Below, piece by piece: positions 47,015 to 58,800 of a stretch of 64,000 bases of DNA. The DNA is from Thozetella sp. PMI_491. Taxonomy: Eukaryota; Ascomycota; Sordariomycetes; Chaetosphaeriales; Chaetosphaeriaceae. The notes under the pieces are model-generated. The model made no database searches and was not told where the DNA came from. It worked only from the letters and a program-made list of their open reading frames with translations. The translations under genes and the position numbers were made by a program. The DNA lies in assembly GCA_021432635.1 (NCBI GenBank), contig MU270111.1, forward strand, positions 62,001 through 126,000, given 5' to 3'. How positions within the stretch are numbered: position 1 is the first letter of the stretch; each line of letters opens with the position of its first letter.

Positions 47015-50000
47015 TGGAAGAGAAGCGTCTGGTCTTGTTGTGTTATACCATATTTCGGAGTTTTCAGCATAACTACCCACCTCGGGACATGTGGGAGCTG
47101 TTGGGACGTCACCGAGTGATTACAAAAGTTGTTGGCTCGAGTATAGATGTGTTTCTAATTTCAGATACTACCAATGTGGATACGGTTCTAGGTCCCTCCA
47201 AACTTCCTTTCTTGATGAAAAGAGCCTCAAGTGCATCATTTCTCAAACCCATACAGCATCTCCGCTTAGAAATACAGCGCCTCGCCGAGTCGTGTAGGTG
47301 TCCTGAGCATGAGGCCTACATATCCCTAGAAATCTGCACCGTGTACTAAACCTTACAGTGCTTGCGGACCTTAGGCTCTTCAGCAGAAGCGTCTGGTGCT
47401 GGAGATTGTTCTCTACGGCCTCCTAGGGGGTGGATGTTGAGCGATGGCGTGAGGGAAATGTGGCCAAGAACGACTTATTGATCTCAATCCTTCACACACC
47501 ATAACGAATGAAAGGATACGTTCGGCCACAGCTGAGACGGTCTTCTAGGGTGGCCAGGTAGGTGAAGTCGCGACAAAGTGACCCCTCTGGCGTATGCCAG
47601 AGTGGACTTGTCGAATCCGGTTAAGTACCTCACAGTCCGGTCTATCACAAGGCCAGACCTATAGAATAAATATCAAGCGTTATGCCCCGTCCAGTCCCAA
47701 TGCATGGCGGATAATAAAATGAGGGCTTGTATCGAACATTAGCTGAGTGATCGCATCATGCTCCAATGTATTTCGTCTCGGTAGAGTATCTGCTGAGGTT
47801 GGATTGAGAGTGAGTTAAGATAGCCCTAGGACCATGATATGGGTGCAGTATTCTAGACCACTCGTTCCTCTGAGATGCTGTGTTAGCCCTCCTCAATGGC
47901 GTAGGTATGTTCCAAGGAGAGGCTAGATCTCGCGTGTATCGATAACCAACCAGTTGTGTAGGTCGTTTTTAGATGTTCCCAATTGTAGCACTCGCCGATG
48001 TCTCGGTGTCCCTGCTTAACTAGATGCTTGGGGATACAGGTTTCCCTCGGCCCGTTTAAAGGTGCTGGTGACACTGTTCCCTTCCTCGTTCGGCGCTGTA
48101 TCGTTCTCGAGCCGCATAGACTTCCGGGTCGCCTCAGTATCTGGGTGCAGGCGCCGGAATAGATCCTATTCCGGGCGAGAATTACGAGACGCAAACATGG
48201 TCGTCCTGGATGTTCTCGAAGGGGGCATCAGTGACGGTCTTCACTGATAGGAAAGATGCTTACGGCAACAACTTGCGCCTGTCCACGAGTAGAGATCACA
48301 GGATGGGGGGGCTGGGGGGCTATTAGACACAATATGCGGTGTGGTTGCGGATTCAAGTTGCTCTTGATGACAAGGCCGGCATGCCTCCAACCTGTAGCGT
48401 AGGCGGTCCGTGGTGGTAGAGGCGGAGAGTTGGAAGAATGTTCAAGATGGCCGGTTAATCATCAAGTAGGTAGCAGTCTCTATACATTATCGACAGGCTG
48501 CGTCTTCCGAATACCCAGGATAGAATGCGACCGTTGAGCGGACACCCAGAGCCATAGTATTTCAGTGGTTGTGCGTCGATCATTAAAATTTAGGCATTAC
48601 TGTCTGCAGATAGGGGCGATAAACAAAGCGACTTCGCCCGGAGACAACCAGCAACGACAACCGTCAACTTCGAAGCGGTTTAGCAAAAACCCTTGGCGCA
48701 TCGACCAGGTTTACTCATCTACCACATAAAAGCATGAACAGATCTCTAATTCTAGATATGGGCGACACTCCTTTCTACCTGTTGCGACCTGAGGGAGGCA
48801 GAGCATAGTCATACGTCTTGGCTGCTTGGCTGCCCTATGGGAGCCGGGGATCTTCGATTCGAAGCAGGTGCCTGCTCGGAGGTCCACAAGACAGTGGCGT
48901 GTTGATGGTGGCCCCCTTGAAGGCTACACCATAAGTTGGATGTAAATTGGACGAGCGAGGAGTATGATCCTGCACACCAGGGAGGGAAAGGGAAAGGAGG
49001 GGAGGCCGGCCAAGTGTTTTTCATCGACGATCACGCTTTGAGGGGAGAATCGAGGGGTTAGCTAGGGCAGCTGCCCTGGCCATCTGTTCCCTGTTTCCCG
49101 AAAACAAGCCTCGGCGACGTCGCTGTCACGGCAAAGGGCTGTGCGAGGACCAGCTGCCAAGCGTCAACACTGGGGGAGGTCCGACAGCCATGTGGCTTCA
49201 TCTACCACCCCAGATGGCTAGTTCAGCGAGGTGGATGGTGTCACGAGAGGCGAAGCAGGCGCCCCAGGGCAGTGCCGACGTGTCGAAGGCTGGCCAGGAC
49301 GATCGGATGGGAGTCTTGGATGTTGATAGAAGGTTTTGCCAAGCTTATGGAGCAGTCACAGAAGCCAAAATGCCAAGCCTGCCCTGACACCAACCGAGCG
49401 CAGGGCCTAGAATCTCGCCTCCAGTTTTGCCTCGCCTCTCAGCATGGCCTGTCGACTGGGCGCCAAGGCCCACTGCTCAGACGTTCGCAAGAGCGTCCGC
49501 GACCGGGAAAGCTCGAGTGAGAAGGGATTGCGTAGGAAGCACTTGGGACGAAGAGCGTTTTCGTACCAGAAGGAAGGACAGATGCTTCTCAGGCCACGGT
49601 CACTCGAGTAGACGTCTGCTCTAGACCAGCGGGAAGGCACGGGCTGGAGGGGAGGGAGTTGCAGGGTGGAGCGTGTTTGTGCTTGGGAGGGTTATGGGTA
49701 CCGGTACTTCGACCGTCCGGGAAGCTAGCGTGAGGCAGGAGCCAATAAGCATGGTGGTCTGTGACCGGAGCCCCGCTGATTGGCTCGCCGGACAGCTCTT
49801 GGCGGGGCCTGCGACCATTCTTTCAACTGGTGCTCTAACAATGAAAGACGCAAAAAGCAGTGTGTCTCTTGCTAAATTTGGTGGCGGGATCCTGTCCGGT
49901 GTTAAGGATTCTTTGCGGCCCCCTTCCTGCCCCCCCCCTTCCCAGTCGCGGGGTCGTTCCCTCAAATCGCTGGGAATGGGTCGGTGTTGGACCCCTGCTA

Positions 50001-50418
50001 CCTGCCCAATTCAATACACTTGAGCACATTTCTCATACGGACTCGCGGCCTACGCTGAAAGAAGACCTCGCCCTCTCCTCTGACACACATGTCCAAATAC
50101 ATACCTGTCGCCTCCACAGCTGCCGGAACCTGAGAACCTCTGTGTTTCGCTCGAATTCTCGCAAACGTGCTCTCCCGACAGGTCATATACAGCCCCGGAT
50201 CCGGCGCCCCCCCATCGTTGACCTTTGACCAACGGCTAAACGGGACTTAATCTGAGGACTGGATCCAGAACCTACAAACCCGCCCCTATTCACCCAAGTG
50301 ACCGATAGGAATATTTGCAACCTCGAGGACCGGAGCCTCTTGCGTCACATCACACACCCCTTCTCTCCTTCTTTACCCTCTCGTCACTCCCCGCACCACC
50401 CACGGACACGACAGCACG
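47015..50418. other. Intergenic region between RNA ligase and copper transporter
   Basis: This is 3.4 kb with no supported gene. Up to about 48.9 kb it is relatively AT-rich with short frames, perhaps decayed repeats; from 49 kb it is GC-rich. The last ~300 nt is CT- and CA-rich, as expected for the copper transporter's leader. Confidence 0.45.
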
Positions 50419-51148
50419 ATGGATATGCTCTTCAGGCGACACGGAGACGAGATGGACATGGACATGACCATGCCGGTGGCTGCAACGCCAGCCATCGCCG
50501 CCGCAGAGGCCAGCACCACCGCCATGGCCGGCATGGACATGGGCAGCACCACCGACGGCAGCTCGTCGACCATGATGACCATGATGGCCGTCTTCAACCT
50601 CAATACCGACACCCCGCTCTACTCCATCAAGTGGATGCCCGCGAGCATCGGCGCCTACGCGGCGACCTGCATCTTCCTCATTATCCTTGCCGTCCTCTTC
50701 CGCACCTTGCTCGCTGTCAAGGCTTGGCAGGAGGCCCGCTGGGTTGACCGCGAGCTCAACCGCCGCTACATCGTCGTCAACGGCAAGCAGACTCTGGCTG
50801 ACAACCTATCCCGCGACTCTCTGGCAAAGCAAATGACGCTCAGCGAGAACGGCGTGGAGGAGAACGTCATAGTCGTCAAGAAGCAGCACCAGCACTGGCG
50901 TCCCTTTCGCCTCAGCGTTGACCCCATCCGCGCCGTCCTCGATACTGTCCTCGCTGGTGTTGGCTATTTGATGTGAGTCGTGCCCTCCATCCCTTGAAGA
51001 TAAAAAGACTGCTCCTTTGATGACTGACCTCTGCTGCAGGATGTTGGCGGTCATGACAATGAATCTCGGCTACTTCCTCTCTATCCTCGGTGGCACCTTC
51101 CTCGGCAGTCTCCTTGTGGGCCGCTTCAACACGCACTCGGAGCACTAA
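50419..51148 (+). CDS. Ctr-family copper transporter
   Basis: High-affinity Cu(I) uptake protein that works as a trimer in the plasma or vacuolar membrane. Exons are 50419-50972 and 51040-51148; the 67-nt intron has GTGAGT, CTGAC and CAG. The product has 220 residues. The N-terminal ~55 residues are rich in methionine, with MDMDMTM and MAGMDMG clusters that bind copper outside the membrane. TM1 spans about 74-97. A charged cytosolic loop (~100-168) contains HQHW. TM2 carries the M-x3-M pore motif (M186, M190) and TM3 the G-x3-G packing motif (G203, G207). It ends NTHSEH, with no Cys-His tail. The start ATG follows a long leader, and AATAAA lies about 80 nt after the stop. Plasma-membrane versus vacuolar type cannot be decided. 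Copper regulation is expected but no site was identified. Confidence 0.93.
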
Positions 51149-54100
51149 GCAGCCCCGTCGCGCAGTTGCAGGATCAAAGCCTGGTGCTACATATTACCTC
51201 GATTCTTGTGTATACTTTTCCAAAAATAAAAACGGTTTCTAAACCACCCGTCATGTCATGGCGGGCATATTTACGGCCGAGGCATCCGTCGCAAAGACGA
51301 GCTCATACTGGAGTTGTGGGTTATCTATCGGGAAGTGCTTCAGCAGCTTGAAAGTGACGCGTAGGTTGGGGGCGGGGAAGACTCTGGTGGCTCGGGAAAG
51401 ACATAATATCCAACGTGATGCTCTCACGATGGCGATACGCTCAATGACAATCAGCCTCGCGAGGCTTCACTATTCATTCGTTTGCACTCCTGTCCCTCGC
51501 CTCTCGTGTCCCCAGGACTTTGGTGCTTTTTTGTTTTGCGACCCTGATAGTGTTTGCTTTGGCCTTTGTGTACTGGTACCTATGGTGGCGACCGTCATGC
51601 ACGAAACTTGCGCAAACTTGCGCACACCAACCAGAGATGCACTAGTACCAGCCCCTCTCTCCCGCTAGGCCCCATCTGGAAACACCGCTATCGGCAGCCG
51701 GCGACGGGGCTTCCAGCCCAGTCCAAGTGCCGGGTTGCCGGTCAAGTTCGTGGCCGGGAACTGTGGCCGGGAGTTCTTTAGCGGACCGTCCTAATACTTC
51801 TCGAGGCCGGCTCCGACCGGGATGCGGATCCCTTCACCGGCCCGCATCGCCGCCCCCGAGACAGAACAGAGCCCGTGCCTCCCTTCTCTGTGCACAGTAC
51901 GCATTACTCCTTCGTTTGGAGGCTGCGTGCTAGGGATTGTGTGGTGGTGCCTAATTAGGTAGGTACAGGGCGTTCTTGGAGTCCCCGTACAGACCTCACG
52001 TATTGAGGTATTAAGGTAAGGTGTCTATATTATTCTAAAACAATGGGACAGTCCCTGCAACTCAACACCCCTTGTAAGCACATACGTTAGTTACTACCGC
52101 ACCAGGGAGGAATGCACTTGCACAAGTGCATACTGTGAAGGTGGCGGTCGTGGATGCTAAGCGTAGTACAACGAGTACAATCAAGGACGATGCGAGTCAA
52201 AGGCATTTGGGCGTCTGTTGTGTGCTAGCTAGATGGGACAACATGTCGTGCGATATTTACAATCAAACGAGATGCAAGAACTCCAGGCTTGGCCAGCGAG
52301 AGAGTAACATAACTGTTGACATCTAGGGGGCAGAGAGTACTGTCGCCGGCCTGGCGCAGTGATGGTTGAGATGATTGGCATCGCTACGTCACCGACCAAA
52401 AGTATCCTTTAGCACCCTAAGAAGCACCCAGCCCTTTGTTTCGGGAATTGTGTTATCTTGTTCAAGAGATGCCATCTGAAATTGAGGCATTCATGTGCAA
52501 ATTAGCTAGGCTTCGGAGGGTCTGTGGCGTAAGCTACGGCTGCACGGGATTCATCAAGGAACGCTCCATGTGCAGTCTTTACCTCGAGATAGAATATGCT
52601 TGAACCTGGATCTAGGTTTTCGGGGGTGATGGCGCAGGGCGGACGCCCACGAACTTACTGATCTCTTCAGCATGAAGGACCTATATACCTGATCCCGCCA
52701 AGGCGGAACGCATTTAATCCTCTTGGGTGAGTGCGGGCGGAAGAGTGTCCCCTGGTAGGATCTTTTGAGAATCTTCTGCGCCGCCCACGGGTGCCTCATT
52801 CGCCGAAAACCCCTAGGCCACCCCGACAAGAGACATGCACAGCAATGGGCACAAAGAACCACCGAAGCTTAAATTTTTATTTTCTTTCAGAATAACATAT
52901 AAGAGGATAAATACGACCAAAGGGCATGAAATGTACGTGGCCCAAAGAGGACATGAGTCAGGGTTGCAACTAAACCTGTTCCGAGCATCTGCTCACACCC
53001 TTGACTCTTCCCGGCAAGGTCCCAACGGGAAAGAAGGGCACAAAGTAACGGGGCCGCCCGCTCGCCCCGGCCACGCTCCCTTAACCACTCCGGGTCAAGA
53101 CCCAACGACAAGCAGCTGCCGGAATCCCTGCCGGCCACCCCCGCACGATCGGTGACACGACCTGCCGCCATGCGGGCGCGCCCAGAATGTGTCCCTACCG
53201 CAGCTTGGGGAGAGAGGACCCAACCTATTGCTGCTTTTGGGATGGCTGCTGCTGTACGTCTGTCTCTCCCAACACGGAAACGCGGGCGCCCCGTCGCCTT
53301 GGTTTTTGGGGTCCTCCCTACCGCCCTTAGCCTTTTCCTATGATCTGGATTGATTCATTCGATTTTCCTATTGTCATATTTTAAAAGGATGCGGCTTGTT
53401 CAAACGAGTGCTAAGCAAATTGCCTCCCTCTCAACCCTCGAATTTTTTTTTCCCTCCCTTTCAGCCCATGCCGCGTCCCACCTTTGGCTGTGTGCAATGA
53501 ACTATGGCGGCGGCAATGGGACTCTCGCTACGGAAGGAGGGCCACTGGAGCCAGAAGACGCAGGTCTCACTCGGTGTCGAATGCGGACCCAACGCCACGG
53601 CTCCAGATCTCAGATCTTGGGACCATGCCTTCTTTGTCCTAGCCAACGTCACCACCCATCCCATCGCCATTCAAAAGCTTGAGCCTTTTTGGGCTTTGGG
53701 GAAGCTGTCGGGGCCACTTAACTGGCAAGATTAAGCAAATATCGCGGCGCGGCGCCCCGGGCCCAACTTCCTCGCCTTGCCAAGGGCATTGATGTGTCGA
53801 AGGGTGTATCACGTATCCAAGGCAAGGCCGGGGCTGGCGTCCGCATCGGGCCATATGCGACGCCGGAAGAAACCTTGGGAGCCTGAATTAGGCCTGAGCC
53901 GTACCGGTCCACAGAAAGAACAACAAAGGTGCCGTGTAGATTGACCTTCCCGTTCCGGCATCTGACTCACGGCGACTGTTGCCGGGAAAGGAGCCTGCGA
54001 ACAAGAAGTATAAAGCCGTCGTGCTCTATCGGCGCTCGGGCTCGCTCTCACGCCCACCCTCCGGCTCGAACACCTCACCGCCACGAAATGGGACTCATTC

Positions 54101-55027
54101 GATATTTCGGCCATGTGTATTACGAATATGCCATATTGAGTGTTTATGAAATAGCGCTATGATACAGTTTGTCCACCTTGAAAGCCCACCATCTCATCCC
54201 TCCCTCCCTTCTAAAGGGTGGCGGCTTTCTCTCTGGCAGCGATATCGTTTAGAAGACCAAGTCCTCTCGACAACGGCCACTCACGATGGAGAAGTGCGGT
54301 GTCAGCCGTGGGCTATCTGATGAACAGCGCCTGAAAAACGAAGTCGGCGAGGGCGTCGTGGCGGTGAGACACTTGGTCTGCTGCGATGATACGCTCAAAA
54401 CAAGTGTCTCGCGCCGGCTTTCTCATAAAACCCCCATCACCGCCAGAGCGTGATCCCTGTCATGGATCGTGACGTCGTGACCGTGTCCATCCAGCCCACC
54501 AGCCGACCGAAAGCGCAAAGCAGAACCGCCAGAACTATTTGGAAAGAAAAGGCACACAAAGTATGGTATGCGAGCCACCGCCCCATCTGACGCCAGGACG
54601 CGCAGACAAAAACCCCCTCGCCCAGCCCCCAATCAAGTCTTGGATGAGGACTGATTTTGGTACGCCGTCTTCACAACTGTGCTTGTCTCCCAACAGATGC
54701 CAGTTTCTATCCCTTTGTGGAGGAGTGGGTGGACCAGAGCAAACAGCCCACGAGGCCAGAGTTAACTAGATTCTCCCCTCGCCACTTCGTTGCAAGATGG
54801 GGGGGAGGGGAGCGGGCACTGGCGGTAAAATAAGGATCGAGAGCCAGTTGGGAGGACGTATGAATGATGGAATCGTCAACACCGTTGTCAAAAACGCCCG
54901 ACCAAGACCTCGCAGATTACGTGGCACCTAGAGGGGTGCCGAGATGGAGAAAATGACGTCTCACGAATGCATTAAATGCTGGGTATCAGCGCAGAAGGCA
55001 AAGCCACGACAGAAACCGACTCGGGAA
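51149..55027. other. Convergent intergenic region
   Basis: This is 3.9 kb between the 3' ends of the copper transporter and MCM1. Short frames near 53.5 kb and elsewhere show no family likeness. An AT-rich stretch is seen around 51.95-52.9 kb. I see no RNA gene. Confidence 0.45.
51225..51230 (+). terminator. Putative poly(A) signal of the copper transporter
   Basis: AATAAA lies 77 nt after the copper transporter stop codon, within an A-rich stretch. Confidence 0.55.
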
Positions 55028-55861
55028 TTATGACTGGTGCGAGGCGTGCTGCGGCATGCCTGCTTGTTGCATGTACTGACCCCGCCCCGGCACGTATCCG
55101 TACGCGAGCTGCGAGGCATCGACGGGCATTCCCGGCATGTAGTTGGGGGGGAGGTGGTTCTGCTGCATGCCGCCGCGGCTCTGCTGCGCGGGGATATGAG
55201 CGTTGGGCTGCTCCTCAGGTGAGTCGACCGCATTCGAGTCGTCGACGCCGTTCTCGCCGCCGGCCGAGGGCTCTGGCGCGTTTAGGCAAGCCTAGGACAA
55301 GACGTTAGCTGCTGCACGGCAAGGCGGCTAAGCGTGGGATAATAAGTTGATCCTGCATACCTGAATCAAGTTCTTGCCTTCAGCCTTGGTGACAAGAGGC
55401 TGGAGCTTGGGGGTGGTGAAGGTGTAGACGAGGCCGGTTTCCGACACGACGAGGAGCAGCACTTGTGTGCCTGTCAGGACCGAAAGCTCGTAGGCCTGCG
55501 GGATAGGCGCCTCGAGTTAGCGACTGGACTAGCTGGCGGTGATGCAAAGCAGGTTGGGCTTGTGCTGGGCGCAATTGGGCGCAGCGGAGGGATGGGATGG
55601 GAGGGAACGTACCTTCTTCATGATACCGGCCTTGCGCTTCGAAAAGGTGATGTGACGGCGCGACTTGTCGCTGATGAACTTGATCTCAATCTTGCGTCGC
55701 TCGCGACCTCCCTTCTCGTCATCATCATCATCGTCATCAGCAGGGTTGGGGCGGGCGCGCTTGATGCCACGACTCTCGGCGCCAGTTCCATTCCCGACCG
55801 AGTGTGCGTCGTCGAGCTCAGTGGGCGACGTTTGGTCGTGCTGGTCAGTGATGTCGGCCAT
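55028..55861 (-). CDS. MCM1: SRF-type MADS-box transcription factor (MCM1)
   Basis: General regulator that binds CC(A/T)6GG-like sites and works with cofactors in mating, cell cycle and development. Exons in transcript order are 55861-55613, 55495-55361 and 55291-55028; introns are 116 nt (GTACGT...CAG) and 69 nt (GTATGC...TAG), all phase 0. The product has 215 residues, normal for fungal Mcm1. Residues 1-50 are acidic, including a seven-aspartate run (42-48) encoded by GAT/GAC repeats. The MADS domain runs from RRKIEIKFISDKSRRH, through ITFSKRKAGIMKK and AYELSVLTGTQVLLLVVSE, to about residue 110. The first intron splits the domain between MKK and AYEL. The tail after ~130 is Gln/Pro/Met/Gly-rich (PPNYMPGMPVD, GQYMQQAGMPQH), a likely activation region. 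It is divergent from PLS1 across 6.9 kb. Confidence 0.96.
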
Positions 55862-58800
55862 TGTATCGGTTTGGGTAGTGCGATTGCTGATTGTTCCTGC
55901 GTAAATGCTCTTTTGAGCGTGGTGCCGATGCCCTATACTTGATCTGGCGTCGAGCGGAGGCTCTGTGGTCGGTGCTGTGTGTCGCAGAAACCTGGTTGGG
56001 CGGTGTCTGTATCGAGACTGGTGCCGACGGAAGGAAGCGAGGAATCAGGTTTAATTTTTATTTGCTTTGTTTGACGCCGGGAATTCGCGCCTATGCACTG
56101 ACACCTCAAAAGGGCAAACTGGAAAGTGCAGCACACAACCAGAGGGTCAAGTGGGTGTCGGTGTCGAAAAAAGGACACACAGGTGAAGGAAGGAGGGATG
56201 TGTAGAGGCCAACGAGAAATACGAATTCGGATCGCGATTCCCCTGTAGAGCAACAGGCGTCAAGGTCAGCTACGGCACCTGGACTGATCTGGCTTGGTGA
56301 CTGCAAATTGATTGAAAAGAGGATAGCGAGGTGGTAGCACACGGGCTGCGGGCCACGGCCAAGTCAGACAGTTAAAAACCGAAAGGCGGGGGGGTGACGG
56401 ACTTGGGGTTTGGGTGTTCAAGGGGGGGTGAGGAGGTTGGTGCTTTCGACCTTGCCGAAGTAGGGAAGGTGGTAAACAGGGTAGGAGTAGCTAGCGTCAA
56501 CCGTCGGCACCATCTGCACGGAGCTGCAGACGGTTTCCAGGAGGGTAGCTTATTGACAGTAGGAGAAAAGAACGGTGAACAACGGTCGGGGGGTGCGAGG
56601 GGAAGGGGACCCCCTTGTTGAGCGCCCGAGTTTTGAGGGCTGCAGTGGACTCCTGTCGCATACCGCACTACCTGGAACCCGACGCTGGATTTTTAGGGGA
56701 GCGTTGTCGACGCACAGGCAAGGTTCGCTGCACCGGTGCAACCGCCGCTATGAACAGGAATGTTCGGAGGGACAGAGGGGGTAGGGAGGAGAAAGTGGCG
56801 CTAGCAGCTGTCTGTCCTTACCTCGAATGAGCCACCAACGGAGTGGGGAGCAACTGTGCGTCTTGTCAAAACGTCCGAGGTTCGCTCTCGTCAACTCGGA
56901 GCCGTTTCGCACGAGAAGGCGATTTGGTGGGATCTCCCTTTCTCCTTCTTTTTCGCTAGTGATCGATAGGATTTAGGTTCTGGATCTCGTCAGCGCGTGC
57001 TCATTTCAGCTTTCTTCAGCGCAACGGTACGCGATATGAGCGGCAAGGAAAGTGGTCATAGCAGAGAATAATATTATCAAAGATCCACGGGATCTCGAGG
57101 TTGCGAGCGAATGATATTGGAAATTGAGCCGGTCAGTGGGGCAAGGAAAAGGGAGAAGTGATCGGGGAACGGCCAGTGCATTGGGGTACGGAGCTGGGTG
57201 TCAGTACCACAGAAACACGCGGTCGTGCTGATGGGGGCGGAGTACAGGGTACCCAGGTCGACGGCCGACACCCCTTCAGCTTGCCGGGGTGAAGGGGAAG
57301 GGGGGGGGCAGGAGGGGAACGGGCACCCGTCAAGTGATTGATAACAGGAAACGGAGGACTCGGTGCGGGTAAGGCTTCCGGCAGGGCCAATGCAGGCCAG
57401 CTAAGCGCTGTCAGTGGCTGCGACCCAAGTGCAGCCTACTGCAGAACTGAGCTTCTCCCCTTCTCCTAGGCTGAGGAGGCCAGCGAGTCAGAGGGCCTCC
57501 TCGGCTCCAGCCTGTTGTCACCGCTGGACCTCGACGCCGCAGGCAGCCAGCCCAAGGGCTACGAAGTTGCATCGACGGAGGCGTGCCGTTGTGGTGTGGG
57601 TGTCCACAGGCGCGGCGCGGTCCTCCAACCCAAAGTCCAGACGACTGCCTCCTGCAGGTGGATGGGCAGGGGGTCGTGGAGCGTTGGAACCACTGGGAGG
57701 GCCGCACCCAATGACTTGGGAGATCGAAGTGGGTTATCTCACGCATTCTCACCCACCGGGCATGCAAGTGCGGAGGGATGGAACGAAACTATCGAATGTC
57801 GAGACCTTCTCCGCCACTTGGGGGGCAATCGTCCCGTCGGCAGGTATTCTCTCCCCTTCGTATCGCAAGGGCAAGGAACCATCGCCAACACTGCAACTCT
57901 CGCAGGATGATGATGATGCACGCAGCTGCATTCCTCTGCTGTGCGCTGGGCACCGACTGGCGACGGGGCGGGCCCTCATGGGGCGGCAGCCTGGCCAGCC
58001 GCTTTTGGCCGACAACCCAGTTCCTCGGATCGATAATGAAATGAGATTATTATGCCCCACGTTGACAAGGACGCTGTGCCCCAGGCGCGAGCACCGCTGG
58101 CACGACAAGCGTGGGAAACAAGGGGTCGCGCGCACAGAATCTCGGTGGAACAGGAAGTCCGGGAGCCTACAGCAGCACTACTGCTTGGGCTAGTAGCGGG
58201 CAGACCTAAACGGTTTTTTTCTTCCGTTCGTTTCGGCACCTCGCTCTATTCGCTGCGTGCCTGCGCGCTCTCCGAATTAAGCACACCGAGGACTTCCTGG
58301 AAGCAGATGCAGTGAGAGAGTAATGGAGAGGTGAGATGATGTTTTTTCTTTTCTTTTTCTCTTTCTGCAGATCGGCCAAATTGGGGCGGGCCGGAGGTGA
58401 AGAAAACGGTGCAGAGGTGAGGGAGATAGATGTACGAGGCGGGCTGGAACAAGGAGGCGAGGCCCTTGGTAGCACTGGGTTTGCCACTTTTAGGACCTTT
58501 GGGAGCGGTGGACAGGGTGGGCTGACTGGGATCCCGTGGAATGGCCACTCGAAGGGTAGTGCATCGCGCAAGGGGTGAAAGCGGGGTGCGAGATAGCGTG
58601 TGATTGCGACTGGGAGGATTCCCAAAACGATGATAATGAGTAGAGGAAGACTGCCAAAGGCTTTCCGATGGGAGGAGCTAGGCAGGGAAATGAGAGAGAG
58701 AGAGGGGGGGGGGGTTTGGTGCGGGAAGACCGAGACGATCCGCGCGCAATCGGGGTAGGACAGGAAGGAATCCAGAGAATCTCTGTCACAAGAAGCAAGG

